Positions 27,684-37,453 of a DNA stretch of 64,000 nt are shown here, piece after piece (within the stretch, counting starts at the first letter, position 1; each line of letters starts with the position of its first letter). Both the position numbers and the translations under genes were made by a program. Source of the stretch: Methylococcaceae bacterium. Lineage in GTDB: Bacteria; Pseudomonadota; Gammaproteobacteria; Methylococcales; Methylomonadaceae. The stretch covers positions 1 to 64,000 of the forward strand of contig JAKIUK010000009.1 in assembly GCA_021647585.1 (NCBI GenBank), in the 5' to 3' direction. A model generated the notes under the pieces. The model made no database searches. It was not told where the DNA came from and saw only the letters and a program-made list of their open reading frames with translations.

Positions 27684-30600
27684 TCATTCCCCTTTCAGTG
27701 CTTCCCATATGGGAAGAACCAGCTCATTACATTTCTCTTCAAAATCTGCATTTAATACAACAGACAAATCTTCAACATTTTGATAGAGCTGCTGTAATGA
27801 TCGATCATATCCTATTTCTTTTTTAAGCTGTTCTTGCGCAGATATAATTGCCGGTGTTTTGGCTCGTTTACTGGTTTTAAGTTTTAACGCCTGCTTTACA
27901 TAGGCAAAAGCTGATTCGGTAAAAAATGCATCCGGTTGCTGCTGGCCCTGAATAAAAATCTTTATCAAGGCATTCAGGTTATCCGATGATTCAGCAGCAT
28001 CTAGAGAAAATACCAGCGATTCATCCAAACTGAGCAAGTGTGTATCTTGTGGTTGAATATGATTAATGATGAGGTGATGTAACCAGGCCTGCATAAAATC
28101 TTTACCTTTTATTGAGGCATAGCGATAGAGCAGACTGCCCTGTTCATAAATCTGACTTAGCTTTCCAAGCAGTCTATAACCACCAACAATAATATCAATG
28201 GGCTGATCTTCTTGCCTTTGTCCCAAATTCAGTTGTTGTATCAAGTCGGCAAATTGATTAATGGCCTGTTGTTGCTGTTCAAATGCCTGTTCACCTCTTA
28301 TTCCTGAAAGCCAGAGACCTTGCGCTTGCAGTTTTTTTAGGGTGTAAGGTGTGCCGTTCAACACATGTTCAATCCATTGTTGATTTATGGTGTAAGCATC
28401 CAGTGTGTCTATAGCAAAGGGTTCTCGTTCTTCAACATCGGCTGATAGTCCGGTAAATCGTATGCCTAATTGTCGTTGTAAAAAATACTGTTGTGGTTGC
28501 CGGTAGAAGGCAAATAATTCATTGATGTCTATAGTTTCCGTATCCTTAGCTTCAAGTGTTCCTTGCCACCATAGCTCTGTTTTTTCCTTATCAGTTTGCA
28601 ATGTAACGGCTGTTTCATAAGCAGACTGAGAATAACTAAAGAGTTCCTCTTCATCATTAAAATAACGCTGACTAAAGGCTTGCAGTGGATGCTTGGTAAT
28701 TAAGTCTGTGAGTTGATAATGATTTTCCAGTATGCCCAGGAGCTCACTAATGATGACTGAAGGCGGGATATCTTCATTATGCTGAATGGAAAGTCCTTGA
28801 AAAGTAATAATCAATTGCTGCCGTGCAGAGAGCAAAACCTCTAAGAACTGATAGCGATCATCCGCTCTACGAGAACGATCGCCTTTGCGAAAATTTTGAC
28901 CTATTAAATCAAAGCTGGGATGTCGATCTATTTTTGGAAATTCACCCTCATTTAACCCTATCAAGGCAATCACCTTAAATGGAATGGAACGCATGGGTAG
29001 CATAGAGCAGAAGGTTAATTGGCCGCGCAGAAAACCATTGGATGATTTAGATTCTGACATGCTGTTTTCCAGCCAGGCAATAATAACATCCAGTGAAATA
29101 TCTTCTGTATGTTGCGCTGCTATTTTAACTGCGAGTTGTTCTATTATTTCATTTAGCTGTTGTCGCTGGATTTGTTCTGTCTGTGTATCGGCACAAATAA
29201 GCTGATCAGCATAATAATAAAGTCTATTGCCCCAGTTACTCAGTGTGGCTTGCTGTTTTAAATCGTTACTGGCTTTAAATAGCAACTGGATAAAATCATT
29301 AAAGCCTCCTAAAACCAGTGCCGTCGAACCTTCAATCTCTCGGTAGGGCAGTATATTGTCGACAAAACTTTCTTCGCTGCCTACCGCATACCCCATTAAC
29401 AATCGATCCAGAGCAGCTTGCCAGGTATTTTCATTTAACTCTGGCAATCCCAGTTCCTTTTTATGGGTAGCTGATTTCCCCCAGCGTACATGTGTCTCTA
29501 GGACCCAGTGTTTGATCAATTCTATATCGGATTCAGATAAAGAAAAGTTAGCAAAGACCACGGGTTGTTCTAATAAATCCATTACACTTTGCCAACCAAA
29601 ACGACTTTGACTGAGCCTTAAAAACCGGATAAACGCATTTAGTACTGTATTGCTTAGACGTAAACTACGGTCTGCGATAGAATGCTGAATATCACTAAAA
29701 ACAGCAGATATAAAAGGAGCATAAAGTTGAATATCAGGAGCCATCACAACCATTTCTCGCAATTCCAGCTCTGTGTCCTGTTCCAACGCTGACAACAATT
29801 GATCTTTTAATACTTCAACTTCACGCATGCGTGAATGACAGGCGTGAATGCTGATGGAATTATCTTTTTCTAACGAAAGTCCCTGTAACTGATTATTTAA
29901 AATATCATTTTGTAATTGTTGCAGATTATTTGAGGCTTCTGACCACTCAAAACTATCAGGTTCATAGGCAAAATCAGCCTGCTCCAGTAACATTTGCTGA
30001 AACTCTCTCCCTTGTTGCCCTAATGTGGATAATAAAGGGTGGCCTTCCGGTGCCTCAGCTATTTGTTTTTTATTGATAAAGTCCGCCCAGTACACTTGCG
30101 CTGGATTGAGTAGAAATAAATGTATATCACAATGCAGGGATAATCCCTGTAAATAATCCAGAAATAGTGGAGGCATGGTATTCAAACCAAAAACAAAAAT
30201 TCTTTCTGGCAGCTGCTTAGACAGTACACCTTCATCCGCATGATTAAGCTTTTTAATCACATCTTGCCATAATGAGCCCCTGTGTTTGCTGCCAATAGAC
30301 TGTGTGACTAAGTGCCATAACGCTCTTTGCCAGTGTTCACTGTCAACCTGATAAAGCAGCTGCCCTTGTTGCCAAAGTTCTAACATATCTGGACGCATCA
30401 TTTGATATTGATCAAAAATCTGTGCCAATTGAGTGGCCAGCTGATAACGTTTTAACTCCAAATTTTCACCACTTAAATAATGTTTTAGTGGTGTGAAACA
30501 ATCATCATCCAGCTGACGGAGCAACAATTCAAATCGCCATAACATGAGTTCTCTATCAAAAACATCATCGTTTATGCGATTATCAATTTTGCCTGCGATG

Positions 30601-30812
30601 GAACTAAAAAATTTACCGGGAAATAAAAATTCGTAATTACCCCATACGCCAAAGTAACTGGCAAGTTGTTGTGATAACCAACGTTCCATCCCCTGGCTTT
30701 GAATAAGAAAAACTTCTTTGCTTAGAGCTTGTGATAAAGAAAAATTTTCAATGACCGTGGTTAAATGAACTAACAGGTTTTCAGTTTTGTTAGAGCTGTG
30801 CAGGATGAACAT
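27684..30812 (-). CDS. recC: Exodeoxyribonuclease V subunit gamma (RecC)
   Basis: 1042 residues, slightly shorter than E. coli RecC (1122). It opens MFILHSSNKTENLL with the helicase-like QSQGMERWLSQQLA and FLFPGKFF, and later has VFGLNTMPPLFLDYLQGLS, VVMAPDIQLYAPFISAVF, MRSIPFKVIALIGLNEGEFP and RRADDRYQFLEVLLSARQQL. These cover the inactivated SF1-like helicase domains that read Chi; the C-terminal third is the inactive nuclease-like part. RecC is the scaffold and Chi-recognition subunit of RecBCD, active in the cytoplasm. recB and recD are normally nearby, but neither is upstream or downstream here; the neighbours are a parE remnant and an unrelated small gene. The frame is intact. Confidence 0.95.
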   Translation of the reverse strand: MFILHSSNKTENLLVHLTTVIENFSLSQALSKEVFLIQSQGMERWLSQQLASYFGVWGNYEFLFPGKFFSSIAGKIDNRINDDVFDRELMLWRFELLLRQLDDDCFTPLKHYLSGENLELKRYQLATQLAQIFDQYQMMRPDMLELWQQGQLLYQVDSEHWQRALWHLVTQSIGSKHRGSLWQDVIKKLNHADEGVLSKQLPERIFVFGLNTMPPLFLDYLQGLSLHCDIHLFLLNPAQVYWADFINKKQIAEAPEGHPLLSTLGQQGREFQQMLLEQADFAYEPDSFEWSEASNNLQQLQNDILNNQLQGLSLEKDNSISIHACHSRMREVEVLKDQLLSALEQDTELELREMVVMAPDIQLYAPFISAVFSDIQHSIADRSLRLSNTVLNAFIRFLRLSQSRFGWQSVMDLLEQPVVFANFSLSESDIELIKHWVLETHVRWGKSATHKKELGLPELNENTWQAALDRLLMGYAVGSEESFVDNILPYREIEGSTALVLGGFNDFIQLLFKASNDLKQQATLSNWGNRLYYYADQLICADTQTEQIQRQQLNEIIEQLAVKIAAQHTEDISLDVIIAWLENSMSESKSSNGFLRGQLTFCSMLPMRSIPFKVIALIGLNEGEFPKIDRHPSFDLIGQNFRKGDRSRRADDRYQFLEVLLSARQQLIITFQGLSIQHNEDIPPSVIISELLGILENHYQLTDLITKHPLQAFSQRYFNDEEELFSYSQSAYETAVTLQTDKEKTELWWQGTLEAKDTETIDINELFAFYRQPQQYFLQRQLGIRFTGLSADVEEREPFAIDTLDAYTINQQWIEHVLNGTPYTLKKLQAQGLWLSGIRGEQAFEQQQQAINQFADLIQQLNLGQRQEDQPIDIIVGGYRLLGKLSQIYEQGSLLYRYASIKGKDFMQAWLHHLIINHIQPQDTHLLSLDESLVFSLDAAESSDNLNALIKIFIQGQQQPDAFFTESAFAYVKQALKLKTSKRAKTPAIISAQEQLKKEIGYDRSLQQLYQNVEDLSVVLNADFEEKCNELVLPIWEALKGE

Positions 30813-30929
30813 GGTTTACGTCTGCTAAAGTGTATTTATTAACATGGTAATGGAAAAGAATCTGAATTCTAGATATATATAATGTTTCTAATTATCATGT
30901 TAAAGTTATTAAATTGATAAGGGGATAAT

Positions 30930-31280
30930 ATGGGCTGCTGCGATGATCCGACAGAACCAGTAAAAATTAACCGTAGTGATCTGGTTCGAGTTCAGGAACA
31001 ATACGGTAATCTGCTAAGAGACTTGTTTACCAGTGACCCTGAAAAAGTCATTTTAAAGCAATTGAATCAAGCCAATGCTTATTTAACAGAATTAGCTGCG
31101 CTAAATGCACACTATGATTCCGTAAGAAAACGGGCCATTGAATTGCTAGAACAAGATAGCATTTGCGTATTAAAGCAAATTGCAGATAAAAATGTGGATA
31201 ATGAATTTGGTCAGTATGCCCTAGAACGTATGGAAGACCTTAAAAAAGACCGTGGTTTATTGGCTAAATTTTTTAATTGA
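30930..31280 (+). CDS. Hypothetical small helical protein
   Basis: 116 residues beginning MGCCDDPTEPVKINRSDLVR, then a long helical body with many Glu, Leu and Lys. The pair of Cys at positions 3-4 is the only feature; there is no signal peptide or membrane segment. A clear AAGGGG precedes the ATG by 7 bases, supporting expression. It is divergent from recC. The 3' end overlaps a possible small minus-strand gene by 8 bases. Family not recognised. Confidence 0.65.
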   Translation: MGCCDDPTEPVKINRSDLVRVQEQYGNLLRDLFTSDPEKVILKQLNQANAYLTELAALNAHYDSVRKRAIELLEQDSICVLKQIADKNVDNEFGQYALERMEDLKKDRGLLAKFFN

Positions 31281-31443
31281 TTTCTGGCCAGGCAATCACT
31301 TCATCAACGTCGCTATCCACTAAAACTTCTTGTTGTTGATTTAAATAGCTACCACCTACGATAAACGCTAACACTACTATGTATATAATAGAGGCTATAT
31401 ATTTAACCCTTTTTGCTGCAGGGTCTGGAGTATATTCATTCAT
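31273..31443 (-). CDS. Possible 56-residue single-pass membrane protein
   Basis: A minus-strand frame from ATG at 31443 to TAA at 31273 reads MNEYTPDPAAKRVKYIASII, a hydrophobic helix (about 15-32), then a polar, acidic C-terminus ending AWPEIN. CAGG lies about 9 bases before the start. The polar-helix-acidic layout is protein-like rather than random, and the frame fills the gap between the flanking genes. It is short and not recognised, so it remains tentative. Confidence 0.4.
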   Translation of the reverse strand: MNEYTPDPAAKRVKYIASIIYIVVLAFIVGGSYLNQQQEVLVDSDVDEVIAWPEIN

Positions 31444-31474
31444 ATTAGCAACCTGATTCTTTAGGATTATTACT

Positions 31475-33094
31475 TTGTATCAACAGTTTTTTAATTTTAA
31501 CACAGCTCCGTTTTCTATTGCGCCTGATCCTCATTTTATCTATATGAGTGAGCGTCATCAGGAGGGCCTTGCCCATTTACTGTATGGCATCAGCCAGGGC
31601 GGGGGGTTTGTTGCGTTAACGGGAGAGGTTGGTACCGGTAAAACGACACTGTGCCATTGTTTATTACACGAATTACCTGCCCATATTGATATTGCACTAA
31701 TATTAAACCCCAAGTTAAATACTATTGAATTGCTGGCAACAATTTGTGATGAATTGCATATTCCTTATGATCGGGATAAACAATCTCTCAAAAATCTGAT
31801 AGATTGTCTTAACCAACATTTATTAACAGCACATGCAGAAGGGCGAAGAACTGTATTAATGATAGATGAAGCTCAAAACTTGAGCCTGGATGTTTTAGAA
31901 CAAATTCGTCTTTTAACTAACCTAGAAACCAGCACAACTAAATTATTACAAATCATTCTGATAGGCCAACCTGAATTAAAACAGTTGTTAGAGCGCCGCC
32001 AATTACGCCAACTTAATCAACGTATAACAGCCAGATATCATTTGACTTCGCTGTCATTTTCAGAGACTCAAGAATATATAAAACATCGTTTATCTGTTTG
32101 CGGGGGGAACAGCAATATTTTCAACCGTGGATCCATGCGTAAAATTTTTAAACTTTCTCAGGGTATCCCAAGATTGATTAACGTTTTATGTGATAGGGCC
32201 TTATTAGGTGCATATGTAACAAATTCCCGATTTGTAACCAAAAAAATAATTAATAAAGCCGCTAAAGAAGTGCTTAATCCCGTTGCTACATCTACTATTC
32301 TCTCGTTAAGCAGTGCTTCATTGGGCCTTATCCTGATAGCTGTTCTAGGCATATCAGTGTATTATTTGGTTCCTGATAAATCACCTGAAAAGCATATTAT
32401 TTTGTCAGGTTCTTTTATCAATCCAGCAGAAAGTACTCAACTAAAGCAGGTTGATTTAAAACCTGAAATACTTAAAGTGCGACAGGTAGATTTCTATTCA
32501 TTACTTAGACAGAAACAAACTTCTTTAAATACTGCAATCCATGAGCTTGCTAATTTTTGGCAGAAAAAAACCACTCCTAGCACTAATTGTAAAAAAGTAG
32601 AGGCAAAAGGCTTACACTGCGTACTGGGCAAATCTAATTGGGAAGAGTTACTTGCATTTAATAGACCTGTCATTATGGAATTTTCCATATCAGATACAGA
32701 AAAATACTATGCTATTTTGTTAGGGTCTAAAGAAGGAGATCCTGTTTTTAGTGTTAATGCTGATATTTCCTTTCCCATAGAAAAGATACTCGCTTTATGG
32801 AATGGTTTTTATATGATGTTATGGCAACCACCCATTCAAAATATTAAAGTAATCTATCCAGGACAGTCTTCTGAAGCCGTTTTATGGGTACGAAAACATC
32901 TGCCTTTCAATACGAACCATAGTCTTAACAAATTAAGTTCTACTTTTTTTGATGCTCAATTAAAATCTGAAGTGATAAAATTTCAACAACTGCATCAATT
33001 AATACCTGATGGTATTGTTGGTCCCCAAACTTTTATTCATTTGTCTAATAACGATCTATCTAATAAATCACCCAAACTTAAACTGGACTACTAA
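31475..33094 (+). CDS. exeA: GspA/ExeA-like AAA+ ATPase
   Basis: 539 residues. The TTG start at 31475 is chosen because it gives the family-typical beginning MYQQFFNFNTAPFSIAPDP and is preceded by TTTAGGATT. The AAA+ domain (about 30-260) has Walker A GEVGTGKTTLC, Walker B VLMIDEAQNL, sensor LIGQPEL and GIPRLINVLCDRAL. A single membrane helix (about 270-293) is followed by a periplasmic region that ends in a peptidoglycan-binding-type repeat (IKFQQLHQLIPDGIVGPQTF, about 495-520). In the type II secretion system GspA and GspB form an inner-membrane complex that helps the secretin pass and assemble through the peptidoglycan. The stop and the gspB start overlap by one base. No secretin or other gsp gene is in the window. 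An exosortase-locus ATPase of the same fold is the main alternative, made less likely by gspB. Confidence 0.87.
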   Translation: MYQQFFNFNTAPFSIAPDPHFIYMSERHQEGLAHLLYGISQGGGFVALTGEVGTGKTTLCHCLLHELPAHIDIALILNPKLNTIELLATICDELHIPYDRDKQSLKNLIDCLNQHLLTAHAEGRRTVLMIDEAQNLSLDVLEQIRLLTNLETSTTKLLQIILIGQPELKQLLERRQLRQLNQRITARYHLTSLSFSETQEYIKHRLSVCGGNSNIFNRGSMRKIFKLSQGIPRLINVLCDRALLGAYVTNSRFVTKKIINKAAKEVLNPVATSTILSLSSASLGLILIAVLGISVYYLVPDKSPEKHIILSGSFINPAESTQLKQVDLKPEILKVRQVDFYSLLRQKQTSLNTAIHELANFWQKKTTPSTNCKKVEAKGLHCVLGKSNWEELLAFNRPVIMEFSISDTEKYYAILLGSKEGDPVFSVNADISFPIEKILALWNGFYMMLWQPPIQNIKVIYPGQSSEAVLWVRKHLPFNTNHSLNKLSSTFFDAQLKSEVIKFQQLHQLIPDGIVGPQTFIHLSNNDLSNKSPKLKLDY

Positions 33095-33837
33095 TGTCTT
33101 TTATTTTAAATGCACTAAGAAAATCAGAGCAACAAAGACAAGCCAGTCAGGCTGATTCACTGGAAAATAGAATACAGAAACAGCAACTATACTTACCCAA
33201 AAAAACATCAGGCTGGTTGATTATTTTAGTTATTGTTAATGTTTTTTTTCTATGTTATTTCATATGGTTGTTTACTAAAGAAGATAATCTAGAGATAGTA
33301 AGCAAACATGAAATAGTTGATAAAAATAAAACGCTAGGACCCAGAATTAAAGAAAAAGAACAATCATCACCGCCTGTTGCTATTAAAAACACAATAAAAC
33401 AAAGACAAATGTCCATTGCTGAACAACTTGAAAGAAAAAAATTAAGTAAACAACAAGAAATCAAAAAAAGAGTAAAACAGAAAATTTTGCAATTAACAGA
33501 GCAAAAAAAGAAACCCGACAGCAAAGTTAAACCTATTGCTATTCCCTCTCCCAAGATAAAACCAATACCTATAAATATTACTGAAGATATTCAAAAACCA
33601 ACTAAACATGAATTACCCTTTTTATCAGAATTAGACTACAAATTTCGTCGTAAGGTACCCGATCTCGATATTAACGTATTTGTTTATTCAGAAAATCAAA
33701 ATAATCGTTTTATTATGATAAATATGCAAAAGTATACCGCAGGAGAAGAAATCACTAAGGGTATGAATCTCTTAGAGATTCGTATAAATAGTTTTGTTGT
33801 TGAATATAAAAACAAAACATTTCAAATTAAACGTTAG
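33094..33837 (+). CDS. gspB: GspB-like general secretion protein
   Basis: 247 residues. It begins MSFILNALRKSEQQRQ, the hallmark N-terminus of GspB. A membrane helix (about 38-58) is followed by a long Lys/Gln-rich linker. The C-terminal GspB domain (about 165-247) reads LPFLSELDYKFRRKVPDLDI, VFVYSENQNNRFIMIN and GMNLLEIRINSFVVEY. It partners with the upstream GspA-type ATPase, with which it is translationally coupled (TAATG). The family acts in secretin assembly in the inner membrane and periplasm. Confidence 0.88.
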   Translation: MSFILNALRKSEQQRQASQADSLENRIQKQQLYLPKKTSGWLIILVIVNVFFLCYFIWLFTKEDNLEIVSKHEIVDKNKTLGPRIKEKEQSSPPVAIKNTIKQRQMSIAEQLERKKLSKQQEIKKRVKQKILQLTEQKKKPDSKVKPIAIPSPKIKPIPINITEDIQKPTKHELPFLSELDYKFRRKVPDLDINVFVYSENQNNRFIMINMQKYTAGEEITKGMNLLEIRINSFVVEYKNKTFQIKR

Positions 33838-34031
33838 TCACTATTCATGGAATAAGGAAGATGGAAACTAATAATCATCCAAATATCCTACAGGATTTAC
33901 CCACTTAATTTGTCATAGACCTAATTTTTACAACATGATAGAAGCTCATCACAAGCTGGAAAAGATTAAGTAAGCTCAACGGATTTTATATTGTTTTTAG
34001 GTGTCGCTATTTCACAACGGTAGCTGATTAG

Positions 34032-34177
34032 GGCCGCACACAGAATAGCTTGAACAATTGACTTTGTATTTTGTCCGTCTTCTTCGTTGTAGAAATAGGT
34101 TACTACGCACCTATTTACACGCCTTAAACACGAACAAACCACTTCACTAATTACCTAACTTATTCTGTGCGCGTTCC
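34032..34177. repeat. MITE-like repeat family C, copy 1
   Basis: The left terminus GGCCGCACACAGAATAGCTT and the right terminus TATTCTGTGCGCGTTCC are inverted relatives. The interior TTTGTCCGTCTTCTTCGTTG then TAGAAA matches the complement of 40055-40211 almost base for base. About 146 bases, non-coding. Confidence 0.72.
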
Positions 34178-34430
34178 TGTTACCAAAAAAAGGGAAATGC
34201 TCTGGTTTTAGATAGGTAAAATCTAATTCAAATGACTTTGTAGTCATAACACGACAACTCCGTATTGATTATAAATCAAAAAATTATATATTGATAACAT
34301 AATGTTATGTTATTTTTAAATGTAATTTAACGTATTGTATTTTTAACAGAGCCAATTGCTTGTCTTGAGACTTTATGGTTTGTCGTGCAATTGAAACACT
34401 TTAACTGAATTCGTGAGCGTTAATTCTTTA

Positions 34431-34520
34431 ACATGGCTATGAACTAACCACAGGTTGTGGTTGAAAATAGGTTCACAATTACCAACATAATTTTCAGTGT
34501 GGTTTGTATATAGCTATGTT
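34431..34520. repeat. MITE-like repeat family D, copy 1
   Basis: 90 bases. The left end ACATGGCTATGAACTAACCA and the complement of the right end AACATAGCTATATACAAACC are related inverted termini. The interior GGTTGTGGTTGAAAATAGGT then TCAC recurs, inverted, in the copy at 58169-58345. Confidence 0.7.
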
Positions 34521-34835
34521 CTTTAATTGAATAATAAAAAGATTTATTTATCCTTTTTTTAATAGTGTTGCGGGTAATTTATTTATTGGTGTATAAATTG
34601 CTTATTCATAAAAGCAGTTACCAGTAGTACCCAGGTACTATTTAAATTAAAACGGCAAGGGTATAAGCTGTATTTAAATCTTAATTTTATAAATTAATAA
34701 TTAATGCTATGTCTTTTAGAAAGTATTGGCACTTGATAAATTGATGAATTTAATTTGTATCTGCTCCACACATGTCAATACTCACAAAGAATCATTATTA
34801 ATCTATATTCAAAAACTTAAACATTACGTAAAATT

Positions 34836-36257
34836 ATGAACTCGGAAAAATCAAATAGAATTGGAATAGTCAGACTTCATCGTTCAAAACTTACGGCGAT
34901 CATCCGTTTATTTGATATTGCTATTATTGGAATGACATTAAAATACCTGCTTCAAATATACGGCTTTGAATTTCACTTTTTCGAATTGCTGTTGCTTTTG
35001 ATTGCTTTCTTGTCATTTGGATTCTTTGCAGAACTCAATCTTTTATATAACGCACCGCGTGGCATCAATTTTATAGAAGAAACTCAAAAGACGCTTAGCT
35101 CCTGGTTAGGTGTTGCTTTGGTATTTTTTGTAGTGTTACAATTCTATCCGATTTTAATTTCCGGCTATAAAGAAGTATTTAGAATATGGATGTTAGCAGT
35201 TCCTGTTGAATTAATAACATGGCATATCCTTACCCGTTCATTCATTAACTATGTTAGATCCATGGGTAGAAACACACGACAAGTTGCCGTCATTGGTGCA
35301 ACTGATATAGGCCTGGAACTGGATAACATTATTCAAAAAGACACCTGGCTGGGATTCTCCTTTGTGGGGTATTTTGATGATCGGATAAAAAAAGAGAAAG
35401 GACGGCATCAACAATCTATTCAACATTTATCCGGTAACACTGTCAAACTCATTGAAATGGTAAATAACCATAAAATTGATATTGTTTATATAACATTACC
35501 ATTAAAAGCAGAAAAAAGAATTAAACAAATCATTGCAGCCCTGGCAGACACCACTGCCGCTGTTTATTATGTACCTGATTTATTTGGCTTTGATTTATTA
35601 AGATCAAAAATGGAAAATCTAAGTGGAATTCCTGTTATCAGTATTCACGACACACCATTTTATGGCGTTGATGGCTTTTCTAAAAGACTTTTTGATATCA
35701 TTTTCTCAAGTATCATTTTAATCTTGATTAGTATTCCGTTACTAATAATTGCTATTGCTGTAAAACTTACTTCACCTGGACCTATCTTATTTAAACAACG
35801 CAGATATGGCTTTAAAGGTGAAGAAATAACAGTCTGGAAATTCCGCTCAATGACTGTATGTGAAGATGGAAATAATGTTCAGCAAGCAACCAAACATGAT
35901 ATGCGAATAACGCCTTTAGGTAATTTCTTAAGAAGAACTTCTCTGGATGAATTACCTCAGTTTTTTAACGTCTTGCAAGGCAGAATGTCGATTATTGGCC
36001 CTCGTCCACATGCTGTTGCTCACAATGAGTTCTATCGCGGTCAAATCCAGGGTTACATGCTACGACATAAAGTAAAGCCAGGGATTACCGGATTGGCACA
36101 AATTAGTGGTTTCAGAGGCGAAACTGACACCTTGGATAAAATGAATGGTCGTATTCACTATGATCTGGAATATATTCGTAACTGGTCCTTAATCCTGGAT
36201 TTTAAAATATTTTTTCTAACCGTCTTTAAAGGCTTTATTAGTAAACAAGCCTATTAA
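34836..36257 (+). CDS. wcaJ: Undecaprenyl-phosphate sugar-1-phosphate transferase (WcaJ/EpsB-like)
   Basis: 473 residues. Four or five N-terminal membrane helices (about 20-150) are followed by a Rossmann-like CoA-binding-type region (about 155-275, RQVAVIGATDIGLELD). A fifth helix (about 288-310) leads to the catalytic bacterial sugar transferase domain: RLFDIIFSSI, LTSPGPILFKQRRYGF, VWKFRSM, LGNFLRRTSLDELPQFFNVL, GPRPHAV and KPGITGLAQISGFRGE. This family transfers a hexose-1-phosphate (usually glucose) from UDP-sugar to undecaprenyl phosphate at the inner membrane, the first step of repeat-unit assembly. It is the first gene of the EPS locus, followed 310 bases later by galU, which would supply UDP-glucose. 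Confidence 0.92.
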   Translation: MNSEKSNRIGIVRLHRSKLTAIIRLFDIAIIGMTLKYLLQIYGFEFHFFELLLLLIAFLSFGFFAELNLLYNAPRGINFIEETQKTLSSWLGVALVFFVVLQFYPILISGYKEVFRIWMLAVPVELITWHILTRSFINYVRSMGRNTRQVAVIGATDIGLELDNIIQKDTWLGFSFVGYFDDRIKKEKGRHQQSIQHLSGNTVKLIEMVNNHKIDIVYITLPLKAEKRIKQIIAALADTTAAVYYVPDLFGFDLLRSKMENLSGIPVISIHDTPFYGVDGFSKRLFDIIFSSIILILISIPLLIIAIAVKLTSPGPILFKQRRYGFKGEEITVWKFRSMTVCEDGNNVQQATKHDMRITPLGNFLRRTSLDELPQFFNVLQGRMSIIGPRPHAVAHNEFYRGQIQGYMLRHKVKPGITGLAQISGFRGETDTLDKMNGRIHYDLEYIRNWSLILDFKIFFLTVFKGFISKQAY

Positions 36258-36258
36258 A

Positions 36259-36382
36259 CCTAGAAAATCAGTTGGACACGAAATTATAGTACAAAAAAAT
36301 TGGCTACACAGCACCTAATAGAAAGGTTATGTATAATCAATAAGATGTAATTCAAAACCATGATCAGACTGATTTTTCTAGG
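36259..36382. repeat. Inverted-repeat element between wcaJ-like gene and galU
   Basis: The left end AACCTAGAAAATCAGT and the complement of the right end AACCTAGAAAAATCAGT match over about 15 positions with one inserted A. Spacing is about 124 bases, starting right after the wcaJ-like stop. It could be a MITE or a long terminator-like hairpin. No second copy was seen in the window. Confidence 0.55.
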
Positions 36383-36568
36383 TTAATTCACGACCCACTG
36401 GTTTTTAGCTTACAGAGAACATATGAAAAATACTTTTCCTACTTCATCATGCTGATACACAAACGTAGTTGGTATAATGATCCCTACTTAGAAAGATAGT
36501 AACTGATTCTTGGCGTTGTAGAAATAGACATGATTATGATATAAAAAAATTCATTTAAAGGAACAAAT

Positions 36569-37453
36569 ATGACTAAAAAAATCACTAAGGCTGTATTTCC
36601 TGTTGCTGGCCTAGGTACTCGCTTTCTTCCAGCTACGAAAGCCAGTCCAAAAGAAATGTTACCCATTGTTGATAAACCATTAATCCAATATGCAGTTGAA
36701 GAAGCAGTTGCTGCAGGAATTGATACCATGATTTTTGTCACAGGACGAAATAAAGTTGCAATTCCTAATCATTTTGACAAAGCTTATGAGCTAGAATCAG
36801 AACTAGAAGCTAAAGGCAAAGAGGATGCTCTAGATTTACTTCGAAGTATAATTCCGCCTCATATTTCCTGTGTATTTATCCGTCAATCTGAAGCCCTAGG
36901 CCTTGGACACGCAGTGCTTTGTGCTAAACCTATTGTTGGAAATGAACCATTTGCAGTCATTCTCGCAGATGATTTAATTGAAGATGCTGACCGTGGTTGT
37001 ATAGCCCAAATGGTTAATCTATATAATGAAAAACAGTGTTCTATTTTAGGCGTGGAACAGGTTGATCCATCCGAAACGGATAAATATGGCATCGTCAAAA
37101 CCAGTAATCAATCTGGGGCTTCGGCTAAAATCGACATTATTGTTGAAAAACCTAAACCTGATGTTGCTCCCTCTAGCCTAGCAGTTGTTGGACGCTATAT
37201 ATTAACACCCACTATTTTTGAAAAAATTGAACATACTGGCAAAGGCGCAGGTGGTGAAATCCAGTTAACTGATGCAATTGCTGATTTATTATCTGAAGAA
37301 ACGGTCTTAGCCTACGAATTTGAAGGTACTCGCTACGACTGCGGTTCAAAACTGGGATTTTTAATCGCGACAGTTGAGCATGGACTACTCCATGAAGAAC
37401 TTAAAGATGACTTTCTTGTGTATTTAAAAGATTTGGCAAAAAAATACATATAG
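36569..37453 (+). CDS. galU: UTP-glucose-1-phosphate uridylyltransferase
   Basis: 294 residues, normal length, after a good ribosome binding site (AAAGGAAC). The nucleotidyltransferase signature FPVAGLGTRFLPATKASPKE is at residues 10-29. PLIQYAVEEAVAAG, LGLGHAVLCAK, FAVILADD, YGIVK, EKPKPDVAPS and EIQLTDAIADLL also fit GalU. It makes UDP-glucose from UTP and glucose-1-P in the cytoplasm, feeding both the initiating transferase upstream and ugd at 48.9 kb. The 310-base gap upstream contains an inverted-repeat element, and a family A repeat begins 75 bases downstream. Confidence 0.96.
   Translation: MTKKITKAVFPVAGLGTRFLPATKASPKEMLPIVDKPLIQYAVEEAVAAGIDTMIFVTGRNKVAIPNHFDKAYELESELEAKGKEDALDLLRSIIPPHISCVFIRQSEALGLGHAVLCAKPIVGNEPFAVILADDLIEDADRGCIAQMVNLYNEKQCSILGVEQVDPSETDKYGIVKTSNQSGASAKIDIIVEKPKPDVAPSSLAVVGRYILTPTIFEKIEHTGKGAGGEIQLTDAIADLLSEETVLAYEFEGTRYDCGSKLGFLIATVEHGLLHEELKDDFLVYLKDLAKKYI

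Larger units (their letters stand above)
33838..34835. other. Intergenic stretch, 998 bases, two MITE-like elements
   Basis: No gene-like frame. It holds a family C element (34032-34177) and a family D element (34431-34520). The remainder is very AT-rich and leads into the polysaccharide locus, so the promoter of the first EPS gene is probably in the last 250 bases. No specific promoter boxes are claimed. Confidence 0.55.
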
